In this document: positions 33,620-42,409 of the stretch, piece after piece
How positions within the stretch are numbered: the first letter of the stretch is position 1
Layout: every line of letters starts with the position of its first letter
Origin: Colimorpha_A sp045543555
Lineage (GTDB): Bacteria > Bacillota > Clostridia > Oscillospirales > CAG-272
DNA: 64,000 nucleotides
Reading direction: 5' to 3'
Assembly (NCBI GenBank): GCA_045543555.1
Contig: JAZQMQ010000025.1
Span: forward strand, 1-64,000
Made by a program: the position numbers and the translations under genes
The notes under the pieces: model-generated
Database searches by the model: none
Seen by the model: only the letters and a program-made list of their open reading frames with translations
What the model was told of the DNA's origin: nothing

Positions 33620-35887
33620 AATTATTTCTTCCTTTTCATTAGGTATATTAAATTCACCCTTAAGCTTAATAAGACCAAGCCGCAGAGCGTTGCAAACCAC
33701 GAAGAAGCTCGACAAGCTCATTGCGGCGGCACATATCATGGGAGAAAGCTGCCATCCGGTCATCGGAATGAAGACTCCCGCCGCAAGAGGAATTCCCAAA
33801 ATGTTGTAGAAAAACGCCCAAAACAGATTTTCCTTTACGTTTTTAAGGGTAGCGCGAGACAAACGGATCGCCTTTACTGCATCCTTCAGGCTACCTCCGA
33901 TGATCACCGCATCGGCAGCGTCGATCGCGATATCGCTTCCAGCACCGATGGCTATCCCGACGTCTGCTTCGGTTAGCGCGGGCGCGTCGTTAATGCCGTC
34001 ACCGATCATAACTGTGAAGCCTTTTTTCTTAAGCCTTTTTACTTCCGAGGCTTTAGCGTCGGGCATTACCGATGCTATAACGTCTGTTATGCCAGCTTTA
34101 TCGGCAATCGCTTTTGCGGTGCGAGGATTGTCACCCGTGAGTATTACGACGTTGAGCCCCATTTTTTTCATTTCTGCGACAGCCTCCGCTGAATCCTCCT
34201 TGATCGGATCGCTCACGGCGATAAGTCCCAGAAAGTCGTTATTCCGCGCAAAATAAAGCGGTGTACAGCCACGATCGGTAAGAGCGGCGGCCTTTTGTGA
34301 AATATCGGACGGTATGGTTGCAATTTCTTTTATAAAATCGTATTTTCCTCCGTAGAGGATCTGATTTTCCAGGGTGCATGACACACCCATTCCGCTCAGG
34401 GCTTTGAATTCCTCGGGAGCTGGAAAATCTAATCCTCGTTTTTCGGCCTCACCCATTATGGATTTTGCAAGTGGGTGCTCGCTTCGGCTTTCTGCAGATG
34501 CGGCAAGAGTTAAAAGCTCGTTTTCCGAAACCGAGCATGGTAGTATTTCATAAACCGTCGGCTCACCGGCGGTGATTGTGCCCGTTTTGTCGAGGACCAC
34601 GTTTTTTGCTTTGCCTGTGATCTCAAGTGCGGTGGCGGTTTTAAAAAGTATGCCGTTTTTGGCTCCCACGCCCGATCCCACCATTATTGCAACGGGCGTT
34701 GCAAGCCCGAGAGCGCAGGGACAACTGATCACGAGCACCGAAATTGCCCTTGACAGGGCAACGCCGACATTTTCTCCTAAAATGAACCATGTTGCTGCAG
34801 TAACTGCCGCGATCGCCATAACAGCGGGGACGAAAACTCCCGCAACCTTGTCTGCTGTTCTTGCGATCGGAGCTTTGGTTGCCGCGGCATCGGAGACGGT
34901 TTTTATTATTTTTGAAAGGATCGTGTCGGAGCCGACCTTGGTGGCTCTGCATTCGAGGTATCCCGACTGATTTACAGTCGCACCCGACACCTCGTCGCCT
35001 TCTTTTTTGTCAACGGGAATACTTTCTCCCGTAAGCATCGATTCGTTTACTGCGCTTTCGCCCTTAATTACCACGCCGTCGGCGGGGAAGCTTTCACCCG
35101 GACGGACTGCAAATATGTCTCCTGCGTTTAGCTCTTCGGCTTTGATCCTTACTTCTTTGCCGTCGCGTATTACGGTGGCTGTTTTGGGAGAAAGATCCAT
35201 AAGCCCCTTAAGAGCCGAGGTGGTTTTTCCCTTTGCTCTGCTTTCGAGAAGCTTTCCGACGGTTATGAGAGTCGGTATCATTGCCGCACTTTCAAAATAA
35301 AGGGAATGGAGAAGACCTGATGAACCGTTTATCATACGGCAAAGCTGTGCGGTGCTGTAAATGAATGCCGCGGCAGAGCCGAGAGATACAAGCGTATCCA
35401 TATTCGGAGCGCGGTGAATAATACCCTTTGTTCCGTTTACAAAGAATCTATGGTTAACTGCCATTACTGTGGCAGACAGTATAAGCTGCAGAGCCACATT
35501 CAGTATCGGTCGGCTTTCAATAAAGTTTGGAAGCGGAAGGGACAGCATGTGTCCCATTGAAAGATACATAAGTATCACAAGCAGAAAAACCGAGGAGATC
35601 AATCGCGTAAAGATCGGATCGATTCGATTTTTTTCTTCATTATTATATATATGAGAGCTTAAGTCGCCGGGATCTGCCTTCAACGATGCTCCGTATCCCG
35701 CCCGCACGACTGCGTCAATGACCGCATTTTCGTCTGCGCTACCATCTACGGTCATAGAGTTTGTGAGCAGATTGACCGAGCAGGAAACCACGCCGTCAAT
35801 GGCGCTTACCGCCTTTTCAACTCTTGCAGAGCAAGCGGCACAGCTCATTCCGGTAACGTCATAGCTTTTTGAACGTTTATCTACCAT
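33416..35887 (-). CDS. copA: Copper-exporting P1B ATPase with C-terminal CopZ-like domain
   Basis: 823 residues. An N-terminal heavy-metal domain has TGMSCAACSARVEKA. The ATPase core shows the TGES phosphatase loop near residue 290, the membrane CPC motif in SCPCALGLATP near 395, the phosphorylated Asp in DKTGTIT near 440 and GDGINDAPALT near 640. These define a Cu(I) exporter. A second metal domain of 67 residues is fused at the C-terminus (GMMCPHCEAHVKKA), resembling the free chaperone CopZ. The join contains an ATG with a purine-rich stretch ahead of it. No CsoR or CopY gene is visible next to it. Confidence 0.93.
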   Translation of the reverse strand: MVDKRSKSYDVTGMSCAACSARVEKAVSAIDGVVSCSVNLLTNSMTVDGSADENAVIDAVVRAGYGASLKADPGDLSSHIYNNEEKNRIDPIFTRLISSVFLLVILMYLSMGHMLSLPLPNFIESRPILNVALQLILSATVMAVNHRFFVNGTKGIIHRAPNMDTLVSLGSAAAFIYSTAQLCRMINGSSGLLHSLYFESAAMIPTLITVGKLLESRAKGKTTSALKGLMDLSPKTATVIRDGKEVRIKAEELNAGDIFAVRPGESFPADGVVIKGESAVNESMLTGESIPVDKKEGDEVSGATVNQSGYLECRATKVGSDTILSKIIKTVSDAAATKAPIARTADKVAGVFVPAVMAIAAVTAATWFILGENVGVALSRAISVLVISCPCALGLATPVAIMVGSGVGAKNGILFKTATALEITGKAKNVVLDKTGTITAGEPTVYEILPCSVSENELLTLAASAESRSEHPLAKSIMGEAEKRGLDFPAPEEFKALSGMGVSCTLENQILYGGKYDFIKEIATIPSDISQKAAALTDRGCTPLYFARNNDFLGLIAVSDPIKEDSAEAVAEMKKMGLNVVILTGDNPRTAKAIADKAGITDVIASVMPDAKASEVKRLKKKGFTVMIGDGINDAPALTEADVGIAIGAGSDIAIDAADAVIIGGSLKDAVKAIRLSRATLKNVKENLFWAFFYNILGIPLAAGVFIPMTGWQLSPMICAAAMSLSSFFVVCNALRLGLIKLKGEFNIPNEKEEIIMEKTFKVEGMMCPHCEAHVKKAVESIKNVTEAIASHKEGTVTVKMSKEVANKYIISAITDAGYKVLS

Positions 35888-35962
35888 ATTTTATGTCTCC
35901 AAAAAGAGGTCTTTTTACCATTATTTTATACTTTTCTGGGAGTATTTGTCAAGAGCAAACTA

Positions 35963-35991
35963 TTGATTTTAACTTTCCCATGTTGTATAAT
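35963..35991 (+). promoter_or_regulatory. Sigma-A promoter of alcohol dehydrogenase gene
   Basis: TTGATT, 17-bp spacer, TATAAT, 40 bp before the ATG; it lies 75 bp from the divergent copA start. Confidence 0.75.
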
Positions 35992-36030
35992 GATCGCAGG
36001 AACAACAAATTTAATGTAAAGAGAGAAAAA

Positions 36031-37140
36031 ATGAGAGTAACAAAGGTATTTAAGGGAGAGAACTGCATAAAGGAAAATCCCGACACTTTGATATTGGGCA
36101 GCCGTGCTCTTGTCGTAACGGGAAAAAATTCTGCTAAGGTAAGCGGAGCTCTTGCCGACGTGACTGATGTGTTGAATCAAAAAGGCATAAAATTCACCGT
36201 TTATGATAAGATGGTCGAAAATCCGACGGTCGAAAGCTGTATTGAGGCAGCTCAGCTCGGCAGAGAATTTGGAGCAGACTTCATAATCGGTATCGGCGGA
36301 GGATCCCCGCTCGATGCCTGCAAGGCGGTTTCGACCTTTGCGGCAATGCCGTCGCTAACTGTGGAGGGTCTTTACGATACCGAGATCAAAAAGGTCTCAC
36401 TTCCCATCGCCGCAATTCCTCTTACCGCAGGAACGGGAAGCGAGGTGGACAAAAACTCGGTCCTTACGCTGAACAACAAGAAAAAGACCTACATCGACGA
36501 CTCGGTTTTTCCGATAAATGCATATCTCGACCCGAGATATCTTAAAACCTTGAATTCCGATTATACGGTAGCAACCGCGATCGATGCATTCTGCCATTGC
36601 ATCGAGTCTTATCTTTCCCCGAAATCGACTCCCGATTCCGAAAAAGAGGCTCTTAAGGGCGGAAAACTCATCTGGGATGCCCTTACCCAAAACGATTTCC
36701 TGCCAAATGACACCGATAAAGCAGGGCTTTCCCCCGAAACGAGATTGTCCATGCTCGAGGGTGCCGCCTGCGGAGGCTTGGCGCTGACCGTAACGGGCAC
36801 GGGCTTCACACATCCGCTGGGCTACGGGCTTTCGCTTTATCACGGAATTCCTCACGGCAAGGCATGCGGGTGCTTCACGGGTAAATATGTCGAGCTGAAT
36901 ATGACTACCGAAGAGGGCAAGGCACGTCTGACGGCTTTTGCATCTCACATAGGAACGACCCCCGAGATCATAGCGGCTGTGATTCCCGCACTTTCCGACG
37001 TGAATCTGGCACTGAGCGAGGAGGAGATCCTCGATATGGCGGCTAAAGTCGCGGGCGCTAAAAACTACGTAAACTCACCTTATGTGCTTACTGACGAAAA
37101 AGCCGTCGAAATCATGACCGAGCTTTTAGGTAATTGCTGA
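36031..37140 (+). CDS. Iron-containing alcohol dehydrogenase
   Basis: 369 residues from the ATG after AGAGAG; the frame from 35869 passes through the promoter. NAD(P)-binding GIGGGSPLDACKA lies near residue 89, ITAGTGSEVD-like PLTAGTGSEVD near 130. The iron site is in AIDAFCHCIESYLS (His near 188) and FTHPLGYGLSLYHGIPHG (two His near 252 and 266). The family interconverts alcohols and aldehydes in fermentation; the substrate cannot be fixed from sequence. The enzyme is cytoplasmic and oxygen-sensitive in most members. Confidence 0.9.
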   Translation: MRVTKVFKGENCIKENPDTLILGSRALVVTGKNSAKVSGALADVTDVLNQKGIKFTVYDKMVENPTVESCIEAAQLGREFGADFIIGIGGGSPLDACKAVSTFAAMPSLTVEGLYDTEIKKVSLPIAAIPLTAGTGSEVDKNSVLTLNNKKKTYIDDSVFPINAYLDPRYLKTLNSDYTVATAIDAFCHCIESYLSPKSTPDSEKEALKGGKLIWDALTQNDFLPNDTDKAGLSPETRLSMLEGAACGGLALTVTGTGFTHPLGYGLSLYHGIPHGKACGCFTGKYVELNMTTEEGKARLTAFASHIGTTPEIIAAVIPALSDVNLALSEEEILDMAAKVAGAKNYVNSPYVLTDEKAVEIMTELLGNC

Positions 37141-37155
37141 TTTTTCAAAAACCAC

Positions 37156-37184
37156 TTGAATTTTTATGTCAATGATGGTATAAT
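37156..37184 (+). promoter_or_regulatory. Sigma-A promoter of glyA
   Basis: TTGAAT, 17-bp spacer, TATAAT, 33 bp before the glyA start codon. Confidence 0.8.
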
Positions 37185-37217
37185 TAATCATTATTTAAAA
37201 ATGTGAGGTAAAAAATA

Positions 37218-38459
37218 ATGATTGAGAAGAATCTTCGTTATCTTACCGAATGCGATGAAGAGGTCGGACTTGCAATTGAAGCCGAGATGAAGCGTCAGCG
37301 CGACGGAATCGAGCTTATTGCCTCCGAAAACTTCGTTTCTCCTGCAGTAATGGCTGCGGCTGGAACCATTCTCACCAACAAGTACGCTGAGGGCTATCCC
37401 GGAAGACGTTACTATGGCGGATGCGAGAAGGTCGACGTTGTTGAAAACATCGCAATCGAGAGAGCAAAGGCAATTTTTGGAGCAGAACACGCAAACGTTC
37501 AGCCCCACAGCGGTTCTCAGGCAAACACAGCGGTATATGTGGCACTTCTTAAGGCAGGAGACACGGTAATGGGAATGTCACTTGCTGACGGAGGACATCT
37601 CACCCACGGATCTCCCGTAAACATTTCGGGACTCTACTATAATTTCGTATCCTACGGAGTCGATCCCGAGACACATCTCATCGATTACGATAAGATGGAG
37701 GCTCAGGCGATGGAGGTAAAGCCCAAGCTCATCGTAGCAGGAGCTTCCGCATATCCCAGAGTGATCGATTTCGAAAGAATAAGCGCTATCGCTAAAAAGG
37801 TAGGCGCATATTTTATGGTCGACATGGCGCACATCGCAGGCCTTGTTGCGGCAGGACTTCATCCCTCGCCCGTTCCCTATGCCGACGTTGTAACCACGAC
37901 GACTCACAAAACTCTCCGCGGACCTCGCGGCGGACTCATTCTCTGCCGTGCGGAGCTCGCAAAGCAGATCGATAAGGCGATCTTCCCCGGAATTCAGGGC
38001 GGACCCCTCCTTCACATCATCGGAGCGAAGGCAGTATGCTTCGGCGAGGCTCTCAAGCCCGAGTTCAAGACATACCAGACACAGATCGTAAAGAACGCAA
38101 AGGCTCTGGCAGACACTCTCGTATCCGAGGGCTTCGATCTCGTATCCGGAGGAACCGACAACCACCTTATGCTCGTTGACCTTCGCAAGTTCAACGTAAC
38201 CGGTAAGGAAATGGAAAAGCGTCTTGACGAGGTGCACATCACCGTAAACAAGAACGCGATTCCCAACGATCCTCAGAGCCCCTTCATCACAAGCGGAATC
38301 CGCATAGGAACTCCCGCGGCAACAACAAGAGGCTTACTTGAAGAGGACATGGTAGTAATCGGAAAGCTCATCAAACTCGTTGCAACCGATTTCGAAAATT
38401 CCGCAGATTACGTAAGAGCCGAGGTTGCAAAGCTCTGCGGAAAGTATCCTCTGTACTGA
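37218..38459 (+). CDS. glyA: Serine hydroxymethyltransferase
   Basis: 413 residues, full length. It converts serine and tetrahydrofolate to glycine and methylene-tetrahydrofolate, the main one-carbon entry point. Visible signs are IELIASENFVSPAV near residue 33, YAEGYPGRRYYGG near 55, the MVDMAHIAGLVAAG PLP-ring region near 200 and the Schiff-base lysine in TTTHKTLRGPRGG near 227. GTGAGGT precedes the ATG. It has its own promoter. With folA, thyA, metK and purC in the window, it supplies the folate pool they draw on. Confidence 0.97.
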   Translation: MIEKNLRYLTECDEEVGLAIEAEMKRQRDGIELIASENFVSPAVMAAAGTILTNKYAEGYPGRRYYGGCEKVDVVENIAIERAKAIFGAEHANVQPHSGSQANTAVYVALLKAGDTVMGMSLADGGHLTHGSPVNISGLYYNFVSYGVDPETHLIDYDKMEAQAMEVKPKLIVAGASAYPRVIDFERISAIAKKVGAYFMVDMAHIAGLVAAGLHPSPVPYADVVTTTTHKTLRGPRGGLILCRAELAKQIDKAIFPGIQGGPLLHIIGAKAVCFGEALKPEFKTYQTQIVKNAKALADTLVSEGFDLVSGGTDNHLMLVDLRKFNVTGKEMEKRLDEVHITVNKNAIPNDPQSPFITSGIRIGTPAATTRGLLEEDMVVIGKLIKLVATDFENSADYVRAEVAKLCGKYPLY

Positions 38460-38536
38460 TTTTTTGCCGATAATTTACGGAAAATAAATCGTCAGAAAAA
38501 TTTTTCAAAAAAGTCAATAAAAATGTCAATTTACTA

Positions 38537-38565
38537 TTGCATTTTTGAAAAATCTATGATACAAT
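38537..38565 (+). promoter_or_regulatory. Promoter of the long leader before the surface-protein pair
   Basis: TTGCAT, 17-bp spacer, TACAAT. A start near 38573 would give a 5' UTR of about 360 nt ahead of the gene at 38933. Confidence 0.65.
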
Positions 38566-38572
38566 TGCCTAT

Positions 38573-38915
38573 GAAGATGTGTGTAGGTCACTTTTTATAG
38601 GGTGAACTATGCCGCATATAGTCTGAAAAGCTGATTTTTTCGGTAAAAACCGAGGGAAATCGGCTTATTGGCGACCAAGAAGAATGGATTGATCACCTTT
38701 TTCTTGTTGATTCCCGGATCAGCTTGTTCTCTCGAAAGGGAGGGCAGTTTGGTTATGCAGCGGTGACGGAAGAAACAAAGAAGGAAGATTGGAGGTAGCT
38801 TGTTTTCTCAAAGAAGATTACCACGGTCTTCTCGACGTTGTTTCAGACGGCATGGCTGTAGATAACTTAAAGGGCACTGGGTTAGCCCCTAACTAGCCCA
38901 AAAAACATATTTTAT
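38573..38915 (+). ncRNA. Candidate structured leader RNA
   Basis: About 340 nt without a credible ORF but with several stable helices. AGCTGATTT/AAATCGGCT encloses TCGG/CCGA at 38630-38664. CTCTC-GAAA-GGGAG at 38729-38742 is a GNRA-capped hairpin. CTAT/ATAG lies at 38608-38622, and GGTC at 38586 can pair with GACC at 38672 to close a multibranch. GGGTTAG/CTAGCCC lies at 38880-38899 before an A-rich run. It does not show the conserved cores of SAM, c-di-GMP, cobalamin or T-box RNAs that I know. It could be a cis-regulator of the downstream pair or an independent small RNA. Confidence 0.5.
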
Positions 38916-38932
38916 TTTTATGGAGGATAAAA

Positions 38933-41900
38933 ATGAAAAAGGCATTTAGAAAGATGCTGGCCATTCTTATGGCGCTCACTATGATCGTTGCTAACTTTGC
39001 AATAATCGCAGTAAACGCTGAAGACGGTCACGCACACGCCGAGGAAGTAAAGTGCCCCGGTGTAGGCGAAGAGCACGACAAGTCCAACTGTGATTGGACT
39101 AAGGGCGACACTGTTGCTCCCACGGAAACTGTTGAAGGATACACTTATTACAAGTGTAACGTATGTAAGGCTCCCTTCCTTGCAGACTTCCTTCCTAAGC
39201 TTGACGTAGAACACACTCACGTTTGGGGCGAACCTGTAGTTGTAGAGCCTTCTGACTGTACACATGGCGGAACTATCACCACCACCTGTACCACCGAAGG
39301 ATGCGGCGAGAAGACTGTTGAAACTATCCCCGCTCCCGGCCACACCTTTGTTAACAACGGCAGAGGCGGATGCGTATGCGAAAACTGTGGTGAGACCAAC
39401 GTACATCACGAGTATGAAGTAGAGAGCTTCACCGCTCCTACTAAGGACGTAGCTGGTCTTGCAATTCTCGTTTGTGACGCTTGCGGCGACAGACAGGAAG
39501 CTATCGTTTCCGAGATCTGCGACGAAACTCACGAATGGAAAGAAATCCAGGCTTCTAGTCCTACCTGTACCAAGGAAGGTACCACTCGTCACATCTACTG
39601 CGCTACTTGCGGATTTGCTTTCTACAAGGAAGTAGTTGATGCACTTGGTCACACTTGGGATGATGGCAAGGAAACCAAGCCCGCTGATTGCTTGAACGCA
39701 GGCACCAAGACCTACACCTGTACTGCTTGCGGCGCTACCAAGACCGAAGTAATCGAAGCAGGTAAGCATAATGAAATTCTTCACGCTCACCGTGATGCTG
39801 ACTGCCTCGTTGAAGGATACGACGTATACACCTGTACTGTTTGCGGAGAAGTAACCAAGACCGTTATTATCCCCAGAACCGATTGCAAGTATGACGTAAA
39901 AGAAGTAAAACCTGACTGTGTAAACGGCGGTTCTATCACTTCTACATGTCCTGTTTGTGGCGACACCAAGACTGAAACCGTTCCCGCACTCGGCCACACC
40001 GAGAAGATCGGTACTGAGGCAAATGAGCCTACCTGTACTGAACCCGGTAACACCGTTGGAACTATCTGCGGAGTTTGCGGCGTGACTCTTACCGCTTCTG
40101 AAGAGATCCCCGCTCTTGGATGCGACTACTCCGAGGAGAACGGAACCCCCGCTTACTGCGACCAGTTCGCTGAGACCTGGAAGGAATGCGTAAGATGTGG
40201 CAATGTTGACGAAAAAACAAGAGTTATCGGAACCACCTACGATCCCGACAATCACCGTTGGGGTAGAAAAGTAATCACCGCTCCCACCTGCACTGAGACC
40301 GGCCTTGCTAAGGTTTGGTGCCAGGGCTGTGACAAGGCAGATGAGTATGATGAAATCATCCCTGCTAATGGTCACACTTGGGACGAGGGTACAGTTACTA
40401 CTAAACCCACCTGCACCCAAAAGGGTGTAAAGACCTTCGAATGCACTGTTGACGGTTGCGGCGCTACCAAGACCGAAGAAATCGCTGCAAACGGCCACAC
40501 TTGGGGCAGCCTCGAAAATAAGGATGAGTTCGTACTCACTCCCGAGACCTGCATTAAGGACGGCTCCAAGGCTGCTAAGTGTCTCGTTGAAGGCTGCGAC
40601 GCAGTTGCAACTGCAGCTGACGGCGCTGATGCATACGAAATCATCGCTAAGAACCCCGCTAAGTTCCACGCTCGCAATGCAGACTATCACGTTGAGACTC
40701 TCCGTGAACCCACTTGCGAAATGCTCGGACTTGACCACTACAAGTGTGGCATCTGCGGATTCGAATATACTCTTCCCACCGAAGATTTCGGTGACTGCGA
40801 GCTTCCTGCAAGAGTTGATCCTGCAGACTACGATAAGCTCTTCTGCACAGACGTAGCTACTAAGTATCCCGATGGAATTGCTTACTGCGAAGACTGCGGC
40901 AGATACTTCGCTATCTCCCTTGAGGACGCTACCACTGAGGCTGGCGAGGACAACAAGGAAGTTCTCACTCCTCTCACCACTACCGGCGAAAATCCTGATC
41001 TCGTTCTCCACGACATTAAGGAAGGCGCTGCACAGGATTACGACTGCATGACCACTGGTTGGGATGCATACGAGTACTGCACAAAGTGTACATACACTAC
41101 CAAGAATGTTAAGGTTGGTCTCGGCCACAACTTCATCACCGGCACCGGCGAAAATGCTACTCTCAACATTTATGATACCGTTAAGGCTGATTGCGATGAC
41201 TATGGCTACACTGTAGTTTACTGCAGTGCTTGCTACAAGCTCATCATCGTTGACTACGTTGCTCCTCTCGGACACACCTATGGTAACATCACCGGTATCT
41301 TCGAGTGCAACGACGAGAGACTCCTTGAGGCTCTTAAGGACACCGCTGTTACTGAAGCTAAGTGCGACACAGCAGGATGCGGTATGCCTATCCACAATAT
41401 CAAATACCACGAAACAGTTGAAACCTGCGAGGGTATTTACGACGTATACTTCTGCACTAACCACGACGAGTGCGGTTACGTTTACACAAAAGTTAAGGAA
41501 GCATTTGATGTGAAGCTCCACGATGGCGCTGACTACGATTACGATATGTTTAAGAAGTTCGCAGCAGAAGGCTCCATCAAGGTTGTTGCTACTGCAACCG
41601 CTACCACCGGTACTGTTTACGAGGCAACTTGTAAGTACTGTGGTGACACAATGACATGGATTGACAACGATGTAGTTGACCAGCTCACTTTCGGTTATGA
41701 GATTTTCCATGCAACTGAGGATCTTGAGATCACCGACTATAACGTAACTCTTGGCGGCGTTCTTGCTCTCGTTATCAAGACAACTTCTCCCGGAGTTGAG
41801 GTTAACTCTATCGGTCTCAAGCTCAACTATGACGCTACAAGACTTGAGTTCATCTCCGGAACTGTTTCTAACGATAAGTTCTCTGCTGCAAACTCTGTAG

Positions 41901-42370
41901 TTTACGGTAACGACAATAAGACCGGCGCAACTCTCACCGTTCTCGCTGTTACTGAAGATGGCAACATCGCACTTACTGGCGAAGAGGAGCTCGCAGTTGT
42001 ATTCTTCCGTGTTCTCGTTAAGGAAACTGACGATGATACAGATAATTGCGTAGACGTAGAATTTGCTGTAAGTGACAAGTCTCAGGTTCTCGATGATCAG
42101 AACAAGGATGTAGCTGCAAATTATGGCGCTGATGACGACGGTCTCGATTACTGCACATACAAGCTTGGTGACCTCTTCACTGATGAGGAGCTTGACCTTC
42201 GCGACCTTAACGAGATGGCTCTTATGACCGACCTCGACTACGAAGGCGAGTATGTAGCTGAAGCAGATATCAACCGCGATGGCGCTGTAGATATCTTCGA
42301 CTACCAGCTCCTTGTTGACCTCTACCTCGAGAAGATCGGCTATGTAGAGTTTGCAGGCTACGCTGACTAA
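38933..42370 (+). CDS. Secreted Cys-rich repeat protein with cohesin-like and dockerin modules
   Basis: 1145 residues. A signal peptide covers about 1-30 (MKKAFRKMLAILMALTMIVANFAIIAVNA). About residues 35-930 are degenerate units, many built on C-x(8-14)-C-x2-C...GH, for example PTCTEPGNTVGTICGVCG, which could each bind metal through three Cys and one His. A cohesin-like beta-sandwich follows (about 940-1070; VNSIGLKLNYDATRLEF). The C-terminus is a type I dockerin: GDLFTDEELDLRDLNEM and ADINRDGAVDIFDYQLL each give the D-x-x-x-D-x3-D-x2-D calcium loop. No catalytic domain is seen. GGAGG precedes the ATG. Codon use is strongly biased, as in abundant proteins. Confidence 0.8.
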   Translation: MKKAFRKMLAILMALTMIVANFAIIAVNAEDGHAHAEEVKCPGVGEEHDKSNCDWTKGDTVAPTETVEGYTYYKCNVCKAPFLADFLPKLDVEHTHVWGEPVVVEPSDCTHGGTITTTCTTEGCGEKTVETIPAPGHTFVNNGRGGCVCENCGETNVHHEYEVESFTAPTKDVAGLAILVCDACGDRQEAIVSEICDETHEWKEIQASSPTCTKEGTTRHIYCATCGFAFYKEVVDALGHTWDDGKETKPADCLNAGTKTYTCTACGATKTEVIEAGKHNEILHAHRDADCLVEGYDVYTCTVCGEVTKTVIIPRTDCKYDVKEVKPDCVNGGSITSTCPVCGDTKTETVPALGHTEKIGTEANEPTCTEPGNTVGTICGVCGVTLTASEEIPALGCDYSEENGTPAYCDQFAETWKECVRCGNVDEKTRVIGTTYDPDNHRWGRKVITAPTCTETGLAKVWCQGCDKADEYDEIIPANGHTWDEGTVTTKPTCTQKGVKTFECTVDGCGATKTEEIAANGHTWGSLENKDEFVLTPETCIKDGSKAAKCLVEGCDAVATAADGADAYEIIAKNPAKFHARNADYHVETLREPTCEMLGLDHYKCGICGFEYTLPTEDFGDCELPARVDPADYDKLFCTDVATKYPDGIAYCEDCGRYFAISLEDATTEAGEDNKEVLTPLTTTGENPDLVLHDIKEGAAQDYDCMTTGWDAYEYCTKCTYTTKNVKVGLGHNFITGTGENATLNIYDTVKADCDDYGYTVVYCSACYKLIIVDYVAPLGHTYGNITGIFECNDERLLEALKDTAVTEAKCDTAGCGMPIHNIKYHETVETCEGIYDVYFCTNHDECGYVYTKVKEAFDVKLHDGADYDYDMFKKFAAEGSIKVVATATATTGTVYEATCKYCGDTMTWIDNDVVDQLTFGYEIFHATEDLEITDYNVTLGGVLALVIKTTSPGVEVNSIGLKLNYDATRLEFISGTVSNDKFSAANSVVYGNDNKTGATLTVLAVTEDGNIALTGEEELAVVFFRVLVKETDDDTDNCVDVEFAVSDKSQVLDDQNKDVAANYGADDDGLDYCTYKLGDLFTDEELDLRDLNEMALMTDLDYEGEYVAEADINRDGAVDIFDYQLLVDLYLEKIGYVEFAGYAD

Positions 42371-42409
42371 TTTAAAATTTAATACCCTGTAATATAATTG
42401 AGGAATAAC

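Noticed and set aside
38918..41710. A 930-codon open frame antisense to the large surface protein
   Set aside because: It exists because the sense gene's codon bias leaves few stops on the opposite strand. It has no ribosome site, no family features, and its composition is that of a shadow (Val/Ser/Cys-rich).
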